From: Rhodocyclaceae bacterium
GTDB taxonomy: Bacteria; Pseudomonadota; Gammaproteobacteria; Burkholderiales; Usitatibacteraceae
Assembly: GCA_020247395.1 (NCBI GenBank)
Contig: JADCJC010000018.1
Coordinates: forward strand, 1 to 48,195
Length of the DNA: 48,195 nucleotides
Reading direction: 5' to 3'
Shown: piece after piece, positions 26,382 to 34,282 of the stretch
How positions within the stretch are numbered: the stretch's first letter is position 1
Layout of the letters: each line of letters opens with the position of its first letter
The notes under the pieces: generated by a model
What the model saw: only the letters and a program-made list of their open reading frames with translations
Databases searched by the model: none
Told to the model about the DNA's origin: nothing
Program-made: the position numbers and the translations under genes

Positions 26382-27314
26382 ATGTCGATGGCTGACCGAG
26401 ACGGTGTTGTTTGGTCTGATGGAAAACTCATTCCTTGGCGTGAGGCCACCACTCACGTCCTCACCCACTCGCTGCATTATGGACTCGCTGTTTTTGAGGG
26501 GGTACGCGCGTATAAGACCGAGTCACCGGCATTAGGCACGGCCATCTTTCGTTTGCGCGAGCACACCAAACGGCTGTTTAACTCGGCCAAGATTTATCAG
26601 ATGGCCATGCCTTTTTCTTTGGAAGAAATAATCGAGGCGCAGCGCATGGTGGTGCGCGAAAACAACCTAGAAAGCGCATATCTCCGGCCGTTGGCGTTTT
26701 ATGGCTCCGAAAAGATGGGGGTATCGCCGAAAGGTGCGAAGGTACATATCGCGATCGCGGCTTGGCCTTGGGGCGCGTACTTGGGCGAAGACGGCCTCAA
26801 GAAAGGCATTCGTGTCAAGACCTCGTCATATGCCCGCCATCATGTCAACGTGACGATGCCGCGGGCAAAGGTGGCCTCAACCTACGCAAATTCAATTCTG
26901 GCCAATAACGAAGCGCTAGACCACGGCTACGACGAGGCGCTGCTGCTCGATACGGAGGGCTACGTCGCCGAAGGAGCTGGTGAGAACTTGTTCATCATTC
27001 GTGATGGCAAGATTGCGACTCCCGAGCTTACCTCAGCCTTGGACGGCATCACTTGGCGCTCAATTCAAACTGTTTGTGCAGACCACGGCATTCCGGTTGA
27101 AGCGCGCAAAATCACCCGCGACGACGTGTACATTGCCGACGAAGCATTTTTTACTGGTACTGCTGCCGAAGTCACGCCGATTCGCGAGCTTGATGGTCGC
27201 ATCATTGGTAATGGCGCACGCGGTCCGATCACCGAGAAGCTGCAGGCAGCGTTTTTCGATATTGTGTACGGGCGCAATGCCAAATACCACTCCTGGCTTA
27301 CGCCCGTAAATTAA
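26382..27314 (+). CDS. ilvE: Branched-chain amino acid aminotransferase
   Basis: Catalyses the last step of valine, leucine and isoleucine synthesis, using pyridoxal phosphate. The 310-residue protein is a class IV aminotransferase with VVWSDGKLIPW at the start, HYGLAVFEGVRAYKT, FRLREHTKRLFNSAKI, the cofactor lysine Lys163 in PRAKVASTYANS, and the phosphate-binding regions near EGAGENLF and FFTGTAAEVTPI. The ATG at 26382 has GGAGAA upstream. It is followed within 13 bases by a zinc-finger gene and then waaF, a block common in Burkholderiales. Confidence 0.95.
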   Translation: MSMADRDGVVWSDGKLIPWREATTHVLTHSLHYGLAVFEGVRAYKTESPALGTAIFRLREHTKRLFNSAKIYQMAMPFSLEEIIEAQRMVVRENNLESAYLRPLAFYGSEKMGVSPKGAKVHIAIAAWPWGAYLGEDGLKKGIRVKTSSYARHHVNVTMPRAKVASTYANSILANNEALDHGYDEALLLDTEGYVAEGAGENLFIIRDGKIATPELTSALDGITWRSIQTVCADHGIPVEARKITRDDVYIADEAFFTGTAAEVTPIRELDGRIIGNGARGPITEKLQAAFFDIVYGRNAKYHSWLTPVN

Positions 27315-27327
27315 GGATCGGCGTTAC

Positions 27328-27528
27328 ATGAGCGCGTCAAACGATAACAGAATCAAGCCGATCAAGGTGACCGCTACCGATCTTCCGTTGCACTGCCCGA
27401 CGCCGTCGATGAAGCTGTGGAATAGCCACCCGCGCGTGTTCATTGATGTCATCACGACCGGTGAAGCCAAGTGCCCCTACTGCGGGACGGCCTATCAGTT
27501 CGAAGGCCCCGCCCGGACAGGCCACTGA
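27328..27528 (+). CDS. Small CHCC-type zinc-finger protein
   Basis: A 66-residue protein with the zf-CHCC pattern also found in the mitochondrial complex I subunit NDUFS6. The probable zinc ligands are Cys23 in PLHCPTP, His34 in WNSHPRV, and Cys49 and Cys52 in KCPYCGTAYQF. The bacterial role is not established. The position between ilvE and waaF is conserved in Betaproteobacteria. It begins 13 bases after the ilvE stop, so the three genes are likely one transcript. Confidence 0.9.
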   Translation: MSASNDNRIKPIKVTATDLPLHCPTPSMKLWNSHPRVFIDVITTGEAKCPYCGTAYQFEGPARTGH

Positions 27529-27555
27529 ACAGGTGGTGCGCTTCATCGCCAAGTC

Positions 27556-28599
27556 GTGAAACGCGCCGTCGTTATTGCGCCATCTTGGATCGGCGACGCC
27601 GTATTGTCGCAGCCAATGTTGTCGCGCCTGAAGGCGCTGCACCCGGGACTACTGATTGACGTCATCGCTCCGCCATGGGTGATACCTGTGTACCGTCGAA
27701 TGGTGGAAGTCAACCGGGTACTCACCAATCCATTCGGCCATGGCGAGCTGCGGTTGTTCGCGCGTCGGCGCTTCGGCAAAACAGTCGTGCGTAACGGCAA
27801 TTACGATCAGGCTTACGTGCTCCCCAATTCGCTGAAGAGCGCTCTCATTACCTGGTTTGCCGATATTACAGTTATCACCGGCTTCCGCGGCGAGGCGCGC
27901 ACTTGGCTGCTGACGGACTGCCGAATCCTAGATAAGCGGGCACTGCCAACCATGTCGGAACGATTCGCCTCGCTGGCAGAGCCCGCTGGGAATCCGCCCC
28001 ATCGCCCAGTGGCGACGCCGCGTGTTAGTACCGATGACGAAAACCGCGCCGACGTCATGCGTAGACTCGGTCTTGATCACCACCAACCGATCATCGCACT
28101 TTGCCCCGGTGCCGAGTATGGGCCAGCAAAACGCTGGCCTCCGACGCATTTTGCTGCGTACGCAAATCAACAAATTGCCGCAGGCAACCAAGTCTGGATC
28201 TTAGGTAGCAAAGCCGATCGCACCATCGGTGAGCAAATCAATCAACTCTGCAACTACACCTGCAAAAATTTATGCGGCGAAACGGCGCTGGCTGACGCCA
28301 TCGACTTGCTCAGTCTGGCAAGTATTGTCGTCACCAACGACTCCGGGTTAATGCACATCGCTTGTGCGGTTGGCGCACCGGTTGTGGCACTTTACGGGTC
28401 ATCATCGCCAGACTTCACGCCGCCACTTTCGCGAAAAGCGCGCATCGTTTCGCTGAAGATTGAGTGCAGCCCTTGTTTCCAGCGCGTCTGCCCGCTGGGA
28501 CATTTCAAGTGTATGACCGACATTACCCCGGCGATGATCGGCGGCGCGATACCCACCGTCGAATCATCCGCCGACGTCGCCCAAGCAGGCGGTGCATAA
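27556..28599 (+). CDS. waaF: Lipopolysaccharide heptosyltransferase II
   Basis: Adds the second heptose to the inner core of lipopolysaccharide, using ADP-heptose, at the inner membrane. The 347-residue protein is a GT-B fold glycosyltransferase of family 9. It opens with [17 protein letters not shown], has [19 protein letters not shown], and the donor-binding half starts at [20 protein letters not shown]; the [20 protein letters not shown] motif and [13 protein letters not shown] follow. The start is a GTG at 27556, 27 bases after the zinc-finger gene's stop; the first conserved residues follow at once. Confidence 0.93.
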   Translation: MKRAVVIAPSWIGDAVLSQPMLSRLKALHPGLLIDVIAPPWVIPVYRRMVEVNRVLTNPFGHGELRLFARRRFGKTVVRNGNYDQAYVLPNSLKSALITWFADITVITGFRGEARTWLLTDCRILDKRALPTMSERFASLAEPAGNPPHRPVATPRVSTDDENRADVMRRLGLDHHQPIIALCPGAEYGPAKRWPPTHFAAYANQQIAAGNQVWILGSKADRTIGEQINQLCNYTCKNLCGETALADAIDLLSLASIVVTNDSGLMHIACAVGAPVVALYGSSSPDFTPPLSRKARIVSLKIECSPCFQRVCPLGHFKCMTDITPAMIGGAIPTVESSADVAQAGGA

Positions 28600-28644
28600 T
28601 TTAGCCTCTGTTCAAACTCGTATACCGCTAGCGGAGATATCGCA

Positions 28645-29670
28645 ATGCCAGGCCAATTTACTTCCAGCACCAGCCTCGACGCACCAGTCGTGTCCCATGG
28701 CGGCGTTAGGCGGTGTTGGCCATTCGTCGGCCTGGTTGTTTTGGCGCTGACACTCGCCCCTTCACAAGTCGTACTTGCGACAACGGCAGCGCCCGCAAAA
28801 GCGACGGCAAAACAAGATTCCCCGCCAATTGATCTCGAATATCTTGCCGACCTTGAGGCGTGGCGCGACCGCGTAGAGCAAAGCCTGCGACGCGATAACG
28901 GTTGGCTGACACTCGCCGGTCGATTTGTGATGAAAGAAGGTGTCAACACCTTCGGCACCGACGCTGGCAACGATATTGTGTTTCCGCCGCAACTTGCCGG
29001 GGTTGGTCCCGCACGTCTGGGCAGCATCACGGTCGACGGCAGGAACAAGACAGTTACCCTGCAGCCCGCCGATGGCACCAATTGGACGTCGGAAGGCAAG
29101 GCCTTCCAAGGAGAACGAAAACTCAGCGCATCTTCGAGCAAGCGCGACTGGGTGGCGCTCGACCGCATTTCGATGCACGTCATCGAGCGCGATGGCAAGT
29201 ACATCCTGCGGCTTGCCGACAATAAGTCCGACGTTCGGGCCAATTTCAATGGTCGAATCTGGTATCCGCCCACCACCGCATTCAAAACAACAGCGAAGTT
29301 TATCCCCTACCCGGCGGGCAAGACCATTCCAATCATCAATGTCATCGATGAGGTCAGTGATGAGCCCTCGCCCGGTTACGTCGAATTCACCATCAAAGGA
29401 AAGAAGTACAAATTAGATGCAGTTGGTGACGATGGCGGTCTATTTTTTGTCATTCGCGATGCTACCGGCGGCGATACCACCTATCGCCCATCACGTTTTT
29501 TGTACGTCGAAAAAAAGCCCGAACCGAACGTTCCTTTCGCACTGGACTTTAATCGCGCCTACAACCCACCTTGTGCGTTCTCCGAATTCACCACCTGCCC
29601 GCTTCCTCCCAAGCAAAACATACTGCCGTTCCGTATTGAGGCAGGAGAAAAATACCGCAAGCCAACCTGA
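28645..29670 (+). CDS. DUF1684 exported protein
   Basis: A 341-residue protein with a hydrophobic segment at about residues 27-46 that should act as signal peptide or anchor. The DUF1684 domain shows the typical LRRDNGWLTLAGRF start, the NTFGTDAGNDIVFP strand, IWYPPTTAF, and the C-terminal signature LDFNRAYNPPCAFSEFTTCP with LPPKQNILPFRIEAGEKY. The conserved cysteines in this signature suggest a disulphide or metal site. The function is unknown. It follows waaF after 45 bases and has AGCGGAGAT upstream. Its stop abuts the stop of the convergent transferase gene (29670/29671), leaving no room for a terminator. Confidence 0.88.
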   Translation: MPGQFTSSTSLDAPVVSHGGVRRCWPFVGLVVLALTLAPSQVVLATTAAPAKATAKQDSPPIDLEYLADLEAWRDRVEQSLRRDNGWLTLAGRFVMKEGVNTFGTDAGNDIVFPPQLAGVGPARLGSITVDGRNKTVTLQPADGTNWTSEGKAFQGERKLSASSSKRDWVALDRISMHVIERDGKYILRLADNKSDVRANFNGRIWYPPTTAFKTTAKFIPYPAGKTIPIINVIDEVSDEPSPGYVEFTIKGKKYKLDAVGDDGGLFFVIRDATGGDTTYRPSRFLYVEKKPEPNVPFALDFNRAYNPPCAFSEFTTCPLPPKQNILPFRIEAGEKYRKPT

Positions 29671-30246
29671 TCAACCGGCATGAAGATCGGCTTGGGTGTC
29701 GATGTCGATTAACACTCCGGCATCGTCAACTGGCAACACCCGCACCGCCGCCGAATGATCCTGAACCACGGAGCGGGCCCCAGTGTCACCAGTGAGCGCG
29801 GTGAGTCGTTCAAAGTAGTCGCGGCCAAACCCCACCGGGTGGCCACGCTGCTGCCGATACTCAGGCACGATGATTGTTGACGTCGAGCGGATCTGTTCGG
29901 CTACATCGCGAACCGTTGACGGCAGCACGAATGGCATGTCGGCCAGCGCGATTAGCCATCCAGAAGCACTCGGAGTCGCCTTGACACCTGCGCCAATCGA
30001 AGTCGCCATGCCCTCGTCTGCGCGAGGATTAATCAGCAGTCGAGCACCTAACGCCGCAGCAATACGTTCGGCCGAGTCGACCAATTCAGCATCGTCGCGA
30101 ACCACGATCGTGACGTCAACTACCGCCCGGCGTATTGCGCGCGCGCTCGTCTCCAGAATCGTCTTGCCAGTGTCTAACTTGGCCAGCAGTTTTCTGCCAC
30201 CAAAACGCTCGCCTCGCCCCGCTGCCAAAAGAATGCCAGCAATCAC
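29671..30246 (-). CDS. MocA-like nucleotidyltransferase
   Basis: A 191-residue nucleotidyltransferase resembling MocA, which makes molybdopterin cytosine dinucleotide for xanthine-oxidase-type enzymes. The N-terminal nucleotide-binding loop LLAAGRGERFGGRKLLAKL is intact, and the metal aspartate lies in LIALADMPFV. The GHPVGFGRDYFERL substrate segment and DIDTQADL at the end are family features. It overlaps XdhC by four bases (ATGA), so they are cotranslated. Encoded with XdhC and once in one operon with the hydroxylase subunits upstream, it most likely matures their cofactor. That operon is now interrupted by an insertion sequence. Confidence 0.85.
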   Translation of the reverse strand: MIAGILLAAGRGERFGGRKLLAKLDTGKTILETSARAIRRAVVDVTIVVRDDAELVDSAERIAAALGARLLINPRADEGMATSIGAGVKATPSASGWLIALADMPFVLPSTVRDVAEQIRSTSTIIVPEYRQQRGHPVGFGRDYFERLTALTGDTGARSVVQDHSAAVRVLPVDDAGVLIDIDTQADLHAG

Positions 30247-31235
30247 GCGATACGATGCTGGCTTGCGTCACCTGCGGGTGCCGTAGCTGACAGGGTAATT
30301 TTGTTACGCGCCGCCACTAGTTCGGCTGCAATCGCCACCGCGATCTCCGGCGGGGTGCGGCTGCCGATCGCCAGTCCCACCGGCCCACGAAGCCTTTCGG
30401 TCTCGGCAGCGGAAACATCAAGTGTTTGTAGTCGGCGACGCCGTTCTTCACTGGTGGCCTTGGATCCAACCGCGCCGACATAAAAGGCCGGTGTTTTGAG
30501 TGCCTCCATCAACGCCATATCGTCGAGTTTGGGATCGTGTGATACCGCAACGACCACGGAACGTGCGTCTGGCTTGAAGGCGATCACGGCGTCATCTGGC
30601 ATGGCGTCAACAAACGACGTACCCGCCACACGCCAGGCTCGACGATATTCGTCTCTCGGGTCGCAAACACTCACTCGAAAATCGAGCGTCTTGGCGATCT
30701 CGGCAAGATAGACCGAGATCTCGGCGGCACCGACGATCAACATGCGCCAGCGCGGGCCGTGCAAACAGACAAAGCGCGCCTCGCTGATGTCCGTCTTGTC
30801 GCTCGCCAAGGCGTCACGGTAGGACCAGCCTCCGGTTGCCAAATCGACCTCGCGAAAAAACACATCGCCAGTCGAAATATGCGCCAGCAATTCCTCCACG
30901 TCTTGGAGGAGGGGTCGCGTTTCGATCAGCACCTCCAACACACCACCACAGGGCAGCCCATACCGCCGCGCGTCATCGCTGGTGACACCATAACGCTGGC
31001 GAATCGGCTGGCCATTCGCCGCGAAGAATTCGCCTCGACGCGCCAGTAAGTCGTCTTCGATACAACCACCCGAGACCGATCCAATCAATACGCCGTCATC
31101 GCGAATTACCAACATCGAACCCGGCGGACGCGGACTGGCACCGAAAGTTTGCGTAACCGTCACCAGCGCCACGGAATGGCCGGCTCGCAGCCAATCGCGC
31201 AAATGATGGAGGACGTCAAGATCTAGTGATTGCAT
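30243..31235 (-). CDS. XdhC family molybdenum-cofactor insertion protein
   Basis: XdhC-type proteins bind the molybdenum cofactor, promote its sulphuration and insert it into xanthine-dehydrogenase-family enzymes. This 330-residue protein has the N-terminal XdhC/CoxI domain with VTVTQTFGASPRPPGSMLVI and GSVSGGCIEDDLL, and the C-terminal Rossmann domain with MLIVGAAEISVYLAEIAKTL, VAVSHDPKLDDMALMEAL and FYVGAVGSKATSEERRRRL. The ATG at 31235 is followed by the fused overlap with the MocA-like gene. Upstream lie a hairpin repeat (31254-31293), a small frameshifted frame and the tail of the interrupted transporter gene. Confidence 0.92.
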   Translation of the reverse strand: MQSLDLDVLHHLRDWLRAGHSVALVTVTQTFGASPRPPGSMLVIRDDGVLIGSVSGGCIEDDLLARRGEFFAANGQPIRQRYGVTSDDARRYGLPCGGVLEVLIETRPLLQDVEELLAHISTGDVFFREVDLATGGWSYRDALASDKTDISEARFVCLHGPRWRMLIVGAAEISVYLAEIAKTLDFRVSVCDPRDEYRRAWRVAGTSFVDAMPDDAVIAFKPDARSVVVAVSHDPKLDDMALMEALKTPAFYVGAVGSKATSEERRRRLQTLDVSAAETERLRGPVGLAIGSRTPPEIAVAIAAELVAARNKITLSATAPAGDASQHRIA

Positions 31236-31253
31236 TCATTAAGCTCTTTTATT

Positions 31254-31293
31254 GACGGGCATCTTCAACCATTTATGGCTGGAAACGCCCGTC
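31254..31293. repeat. GACGGGC-type intergenic hairpin (copy D)
   Basis: Arms gacgggcatcttcaacca and tggctggaaacgcccgtc pair over 18 bases with four mismatches or wobble pairs around a ttta loop. It lies 18 bases upstream of the XdhC start. The right arm (tggctggaaa) is shared with the repeats at 45521 and 46955. It could affect translation or transcription of xdhC. Confidence 0.55.
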
Positions 31294-31310
31294 CCGTAAG
31301 GACTCTACTA

Positions 31311-31465
31311 TTATTGCTTAGATAAGTGGCGCGCACCGGATGAGTTGGCTTCAGTCAGCCGGAAAAACTGCTCGCCCTGCTGCATTTCGGCATAGGCGCA
31401 CCGGCTGCCGACCAGCGTGGCAAGCAGCACAAAAAAAACAACACCACGGCGGTTCGGTTCATCAC
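31311..31465 (-). other. Possible small exported-protein gene, frameshifted in a homopolymer
   Basis: Reading minus from an ATG at 31462 (GTG at 31465), a basic and hydrophobic start MNRTAVVLFF runs into an eight-T tract (31431-31438). In frame, the rest loses signal-peptide character and stops late. With one extra T the frame becomes VLLATLVGSRCAYAEMQQG and so on, a good signal peptide with AYA cleavage site, ending at a stop at 31311 after about 50 residues. This could be a decayed small gene, a sequencing error or programmed slippage. I do not recognise the protein. It lies between the transporter remnant and xdhC. Confidence 0.35.
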
Positions 31466-31506
31466 GGTTATGCGCGCAGTGCTGCGGTTGCTGTTGGACA
31501 GGGCGT

Positions 31507-31629
31507 CTATTTTGACGGGATTTGATCTTTGGTCGTGCGAAACGTTATCAGCATGAGGCCGAGTGCAAGCAAGGCGACGGCGGCGGCGGTCCAGCCGAGA
31601 CTCGCCATGCCATGGCCCGCAAGCATGAA
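31507..31629 (-). pseudogene. MFS transporter, 3' fragment separated by the insertion sequence
   Basis: Forty codons and a stop that encode FMLAGHGMASLGWTAAAV, LALGLMLITF and a short charged tail: a small turn, the last membrane helix and the C-terminus of an MFS transporter. The 5' fragment at 33174-34214 breaks off exactly where this helix is expected. Joining 33174 directly to 31629 gives a continuous frame (GGVT, then FMLAG). A separate ATG at 31635 with GGGAGG upstream exists only because of sequence at the insertion boundary. Confidence 0.8.
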
Positions 31630-31636
31630 AATCATC

Positions 31637-31645
31637 TAGCTGGCC
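31637..31645 (+). repeat. Left subterminal inverted repeat of the insertion sequence
   Basis: tagctggcc, an exact reverse complement of 33162-33170. It lies 7 bases inside the proposed left end, as in the IS1111 group. Confidence 0.7.
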
Positions 31646-31713
31646 TCCCGCTGCCGAGGGGGCAGCGGGGATAAAGTGAGTTTGCGAACTTACCTTTATC
31701 AACGGAGGCCAAG

Positions 31714-32733
31714 ATGAAATATAGCGCGATTGATTTGCATTCGAATAACAGTGTTGTCGTTGTCACCGACGAGCAGGATCGGGTGTTGGCACAGAAGCGA
31801 CTGCCGAATGACTTGTCGGTGATTGTGGCGTTTCTCGCCCCACATCAAAGCGAACTGGTTGGCGTGGTCGTTGAATCGACCTACAACTGGTATTGGCTGG
31901 TCGATGGCCTGATGGCCGCAGGCTTTGCCGTGAAGTTAGCCAATACCGCAGCCGTCAGAACTTACGATGGCCTCAAGCACAGTGGCGACGAAGCTGACGC
32001 TCGCCACTTGGCACAGATGCTGCGATTGAACATCCTGCCCACAGGCTACATTTGCCCACCGGCGAAGCGCGCGTTACGCGACTTGGCGCGCCGTCGACTG
32101 CAACTGGTACGCAATCGCACCCTGCACATTCTGGCCGTCGAGAACCAAGTCACGCGGCAGACCGGGCGCAATATTCGCAGCAACGACGTAAAGCGATTGA
32201 CGGCTGAGGCAGTCGATGGCTGGAAGCTACCGCCTGATGTGGCCACCGGCATCAAGGCCAACGTCGCCATCATTGGTGTACTCAACACCGAGATCGACAA
32301 ACTCGAATCCCGCCTAGATGCGGCAATCGCCGCCACTGACGAATGGAAGCTGATCAATACCGTGCCAGGCATTGGCAAGACCTTGGCGCGCGTGATCTTG
32401 CTGGAGATTGGCGAGATTGGCCGATTTGACGATGTCGGCTGCTTTGCCTCCTATGCGCGCTGCGTGGACAGTGCGCGCATGAGCAACGGCAAGAAGAAAG
32501 GCGAAGGCAATCGCAAGAATGGCAATAAATACTTGAGCTGGGCGTTTGTCGAGGCCGCGCACTTTGCAGCACGCTTCTACCCTGAGGCTAAGCGCTTCTA
32601 CCAAAAGAAGTTGGCCACGACCAATGGGGCGGTGGCGACCAAGGCCCTGGCGCACAAGCTGGCGAGGGCGAGTTACCATGTGCTCAAGACCGGCAAGTCA
32701 TTCGAGATGCAACGCTGTTTTGCCCGCATGTAG
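31714..32733 (+). CDS. IS110-family transposase, intact
   Basis: A 339-residue transposase of the DEDD/serine type. The N-terminal RuvC-like domain has Asp7 in AIDLHS, Glu54 in VVVESTYNWYW, and Asp92 and Asp95 in HSGDEADARHLA. The C-terminal Tnp domain has the VPGIGKTLARVILLEIGEI helix-hairpin-helix-like motif and the region CVDSARMSNGKKKGEG, whose serines (Ser253 and neighbour) are candidates for the nucleophile, with GNKYLSWAFVEAAH after it. All motifs look intact and the length is normal, so the element may still be active. The ATG at 31714 has AACGGAGG upstream. It is transcribed against the direction of the interrupted operon. Confidence 0.93.
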   Translation: MKYSAIDLHSNNSVVVVTDEQDRVLAQKRLPNDLSVIVAFLAPHQSELVGVVVESTYNWYWLVDGLMAAGFAVKLANTAAVRTYDGLKHSGDEADARHLAQMLRLNILPTGYICPPAKRALRDLARRRLQLVRNRTLHILAVENQVTRQTGRNIRSNDVKRLTAEAVDGWKLPPDVATGIKANVAIIGVLNTEIDKLESRLDAAIAATDEWKLINTVPGIGKTLARVILLEIGEIGRFDDVGCFASYARCVDSARMSNGKKKGEGNRKNGNKYLSWAFVEAAHFAARFYPEAKRFYQKKLATTNGAVATKALAHKLARASYHVLKTGKSFEMQRCFARM

Positions 32734-33161
32734 GGCTGGCGAACAAAGTTTGGCAAGGGGGTGTTGAGCCAGAAATGGGGTCTGGTGCCGAGGCGAACAT
32801 CACCCGGTAACCACCAGCCTGAATGGACACGCCTCCTTTCCACCTGACCAGTTTCCGATTCGCCTGTGAAATGAGCCCACTGCGGTTTGGCACCAAAGGG
32901 GAGCCACAATACTGAACGAAACCATCCATGGACATGACACGGCACCAACGTTCTTCTGGGGCAAGCTTGCTTGCCAGGGCTGCGTGCAGAACAGCGCACG
33001 CGGCTTGATCCTGATGGGTGACTGGCGCGATTCGGGTTTTACCCGAGTAGGCAGCCAATGTATCGAAGAAACGGATGTGATGAAGAAACTTGGAACAGGA
33101 GCAGTATTTGAATTAGCCTGATCGCATCAACAGCGAGAAATTCGTTCGCTTACTTGACACG
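32734..33161 (+). other. Right non-coding end of the insertion sequence
   Basis: A stretch of over 400 bases with no convincing gene on either strand. In IS1111-type elements this end encodes the guide RNA that selects the target. Three consecutive hairpins lie between 32960 and 33046; see the separate entry. Confidence 0.6.
32960..33046 (+). ncRNA. Candidate guide (seek/bridge) RNA segment of the insertion sequence
   Basis: Three short hairpins stand in a row: ggcaag/cttgcc (32960-32975), gcgtgc/gcacgc (32982-33001) and tcgggt/acccga (33032-33046). Between and within them are two short matches to the insertion site. tgcttgc (32968-32974) equals the bottom strand of the left flank at 31619-31625. 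atgggtgac (33014-33022) equals the right junction at 33171-33179. One bottom-strand and one top-strand match is what guide RNAs of this family show. The matches are short and may be chance; the RNA ends are not known. Confidence 0.35.
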
Positions 33162-33170
33162 GGCCAGCTA
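33162..33170 (-). repeat. Right subterminal inverted repeat of the insertion sequence
   Basis: ggccagcta, an exact reverse complement of 31637-31645, 3 bases inside the proposed right end. Confidence 0.7.
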
Positions 33171-34214
33171 ATGGGTGACCCCGCCAACAAAAGCACCGAG
33201 GGCTTGGCCAACATAAACCCCGCTGGCGTGCAGCGTGATGCCCGCATTTGCCGACGTGCCCGCCACTAGGATGACCCGGGTTTGCTGCGCGGGCTGGAAC
33301 GCAAAACCGAACACACCCCACAGCGCCAACACCAGCATCACCAGCGGAACCGACGCGGGAATCCAGCTAAAACTGGAATGAATCAGGGCAAGCGCGATCA
33401 GCAACACCACCATCAATTTATGGTTGTTAAAGCGCTGCATGAGTTCGCCGGAACCGAACACACCAATGGTGCCAAATAACCCAAACCAAAGCAACATGCC
33501 GGTCACCGCCTGCTGGGATAACGCGAGCGTTACGGTTAGCCAAGCAGTCAGATAGGTGTAGACGACAAACACCGCGGCCATTTGCAGCACCACAATAAAC
33601 ACCACCGCCATCTTGCGCCAATCGATTAGAAAGGCACCGAGCACCGCGAAATTGCTCGGCGGTACCCGGATGCCGCGCGGCAGGTATTCGCCTACCATTA
33701 ACGCGGCGGTGGCACTGACGCCCGCCGCGTACCAAAGCGCCATATGCCAGTCACCAAGGGCGGCGATCATTACGCCAAGCGGTAAGCCGATCACATTGGA
33801 TAAGGCAAACCCACCGAATACTTTGCTGATGGCCTTGCCGCGCGCCTCGGGTGTCGTCAGAAAGGCCACCACAGATAAGGTCGTCGGCGTGACCACGGCG
33901 CTGGCGACCGCAAACACGACGCGCGAGATGAGTACCACCGTGTAGTCGGTAGAGCAGGCACCAACGACACTTGCAACCGTCATCAGCCATAGACCACCGA
34001 GCAAAACCAGTTTGCGATCAATCCGCCAGAGCGCGGCACCGAGCAGCGGGGCACCAAGCGCATACGCAATCGACGAATAGCCCAACAGGGCGCCAGCCTG
34101 CGGCAAACTCACTACCAAACTAGCGGCGATCTGCGGCAACACACCCGCGATGAGAAGTCCGCCAGTACCGACGCCAAAATTGGCAAGCGCCAAGGTAAAG
34201 GTGATCAGCTTCAT
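33168..34214 (-). pseudogene. MFS transporter, 5' fragment interrupted by the insertion sequence
   Basis: Encodes about eleven of the twelve membrane helices of a drug/metabolite-type MFS permease: FGVGTGGLLIAGVLPQIAAS in helix 1, GYSSIAYALGAPLLGAALWR in helix 2 and its cytoplasmic loop, and VGQALGAFVGGVT at the break. The native sequence ends at 33174; the last codon and stop (33168-33173) come from the element. With the fragment at 31507-31629 the original would be 387 residues. The start is taken as ATG 34214, at the first helix; a GTG at 34250 is possible. It follows the molybdopterin subunit in the operon, so the carrier may have moved that enzyme's substrate or product. Without its last helix it is probably not functional. 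Confidence 0.85.
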
Positions 34215-34282
34215 GTCTGGAAAAACCAAACGCCGCAACGGCGATGACACACCGCCGCGGCGCTACCGGGTTGGCGCTCGCG

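Larger units (their letters stand above)
31630..33173 (+). mobile_element. IS110-family insertion sequence, IS1111 architecture
   Basis: A 1544-bp element with one transposase gene, a short left non-coding end (84 bp) and a long right one (440 bp). Perfect 9-bp inverted repeats (tagctggcc at 31637, ggccagcta at 33162) sit just inside the ends. The IS1111 group of IS110 has subterminal inverted repeats, classically 7 bp from the left end and 3 bp from the right; those offsets give the boundaries used here. No target duplication is seen, as usual for IS110. Removal of this interval restores the reading frame of the MFS gene it interrupts, which supports the boundaries independently. Confidence 0.8.

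Noticed and set aside
28392-29285. A 297-codon open frame on the minus strand
   Set aside because: It covers the end of waaF and most of the DUF1684 gene, whose plus-strand proteins are clearly conserved; its own translation shows no recognisable motif.
31355-31702. A 115-codon minus-strand frame across the left end of the insertion sequence
   Set aside because: It crosses the insertion boundary and reads the transporter tail in the wrong frame; only its last part coincides with the small signal-peptide frame discussed separately.
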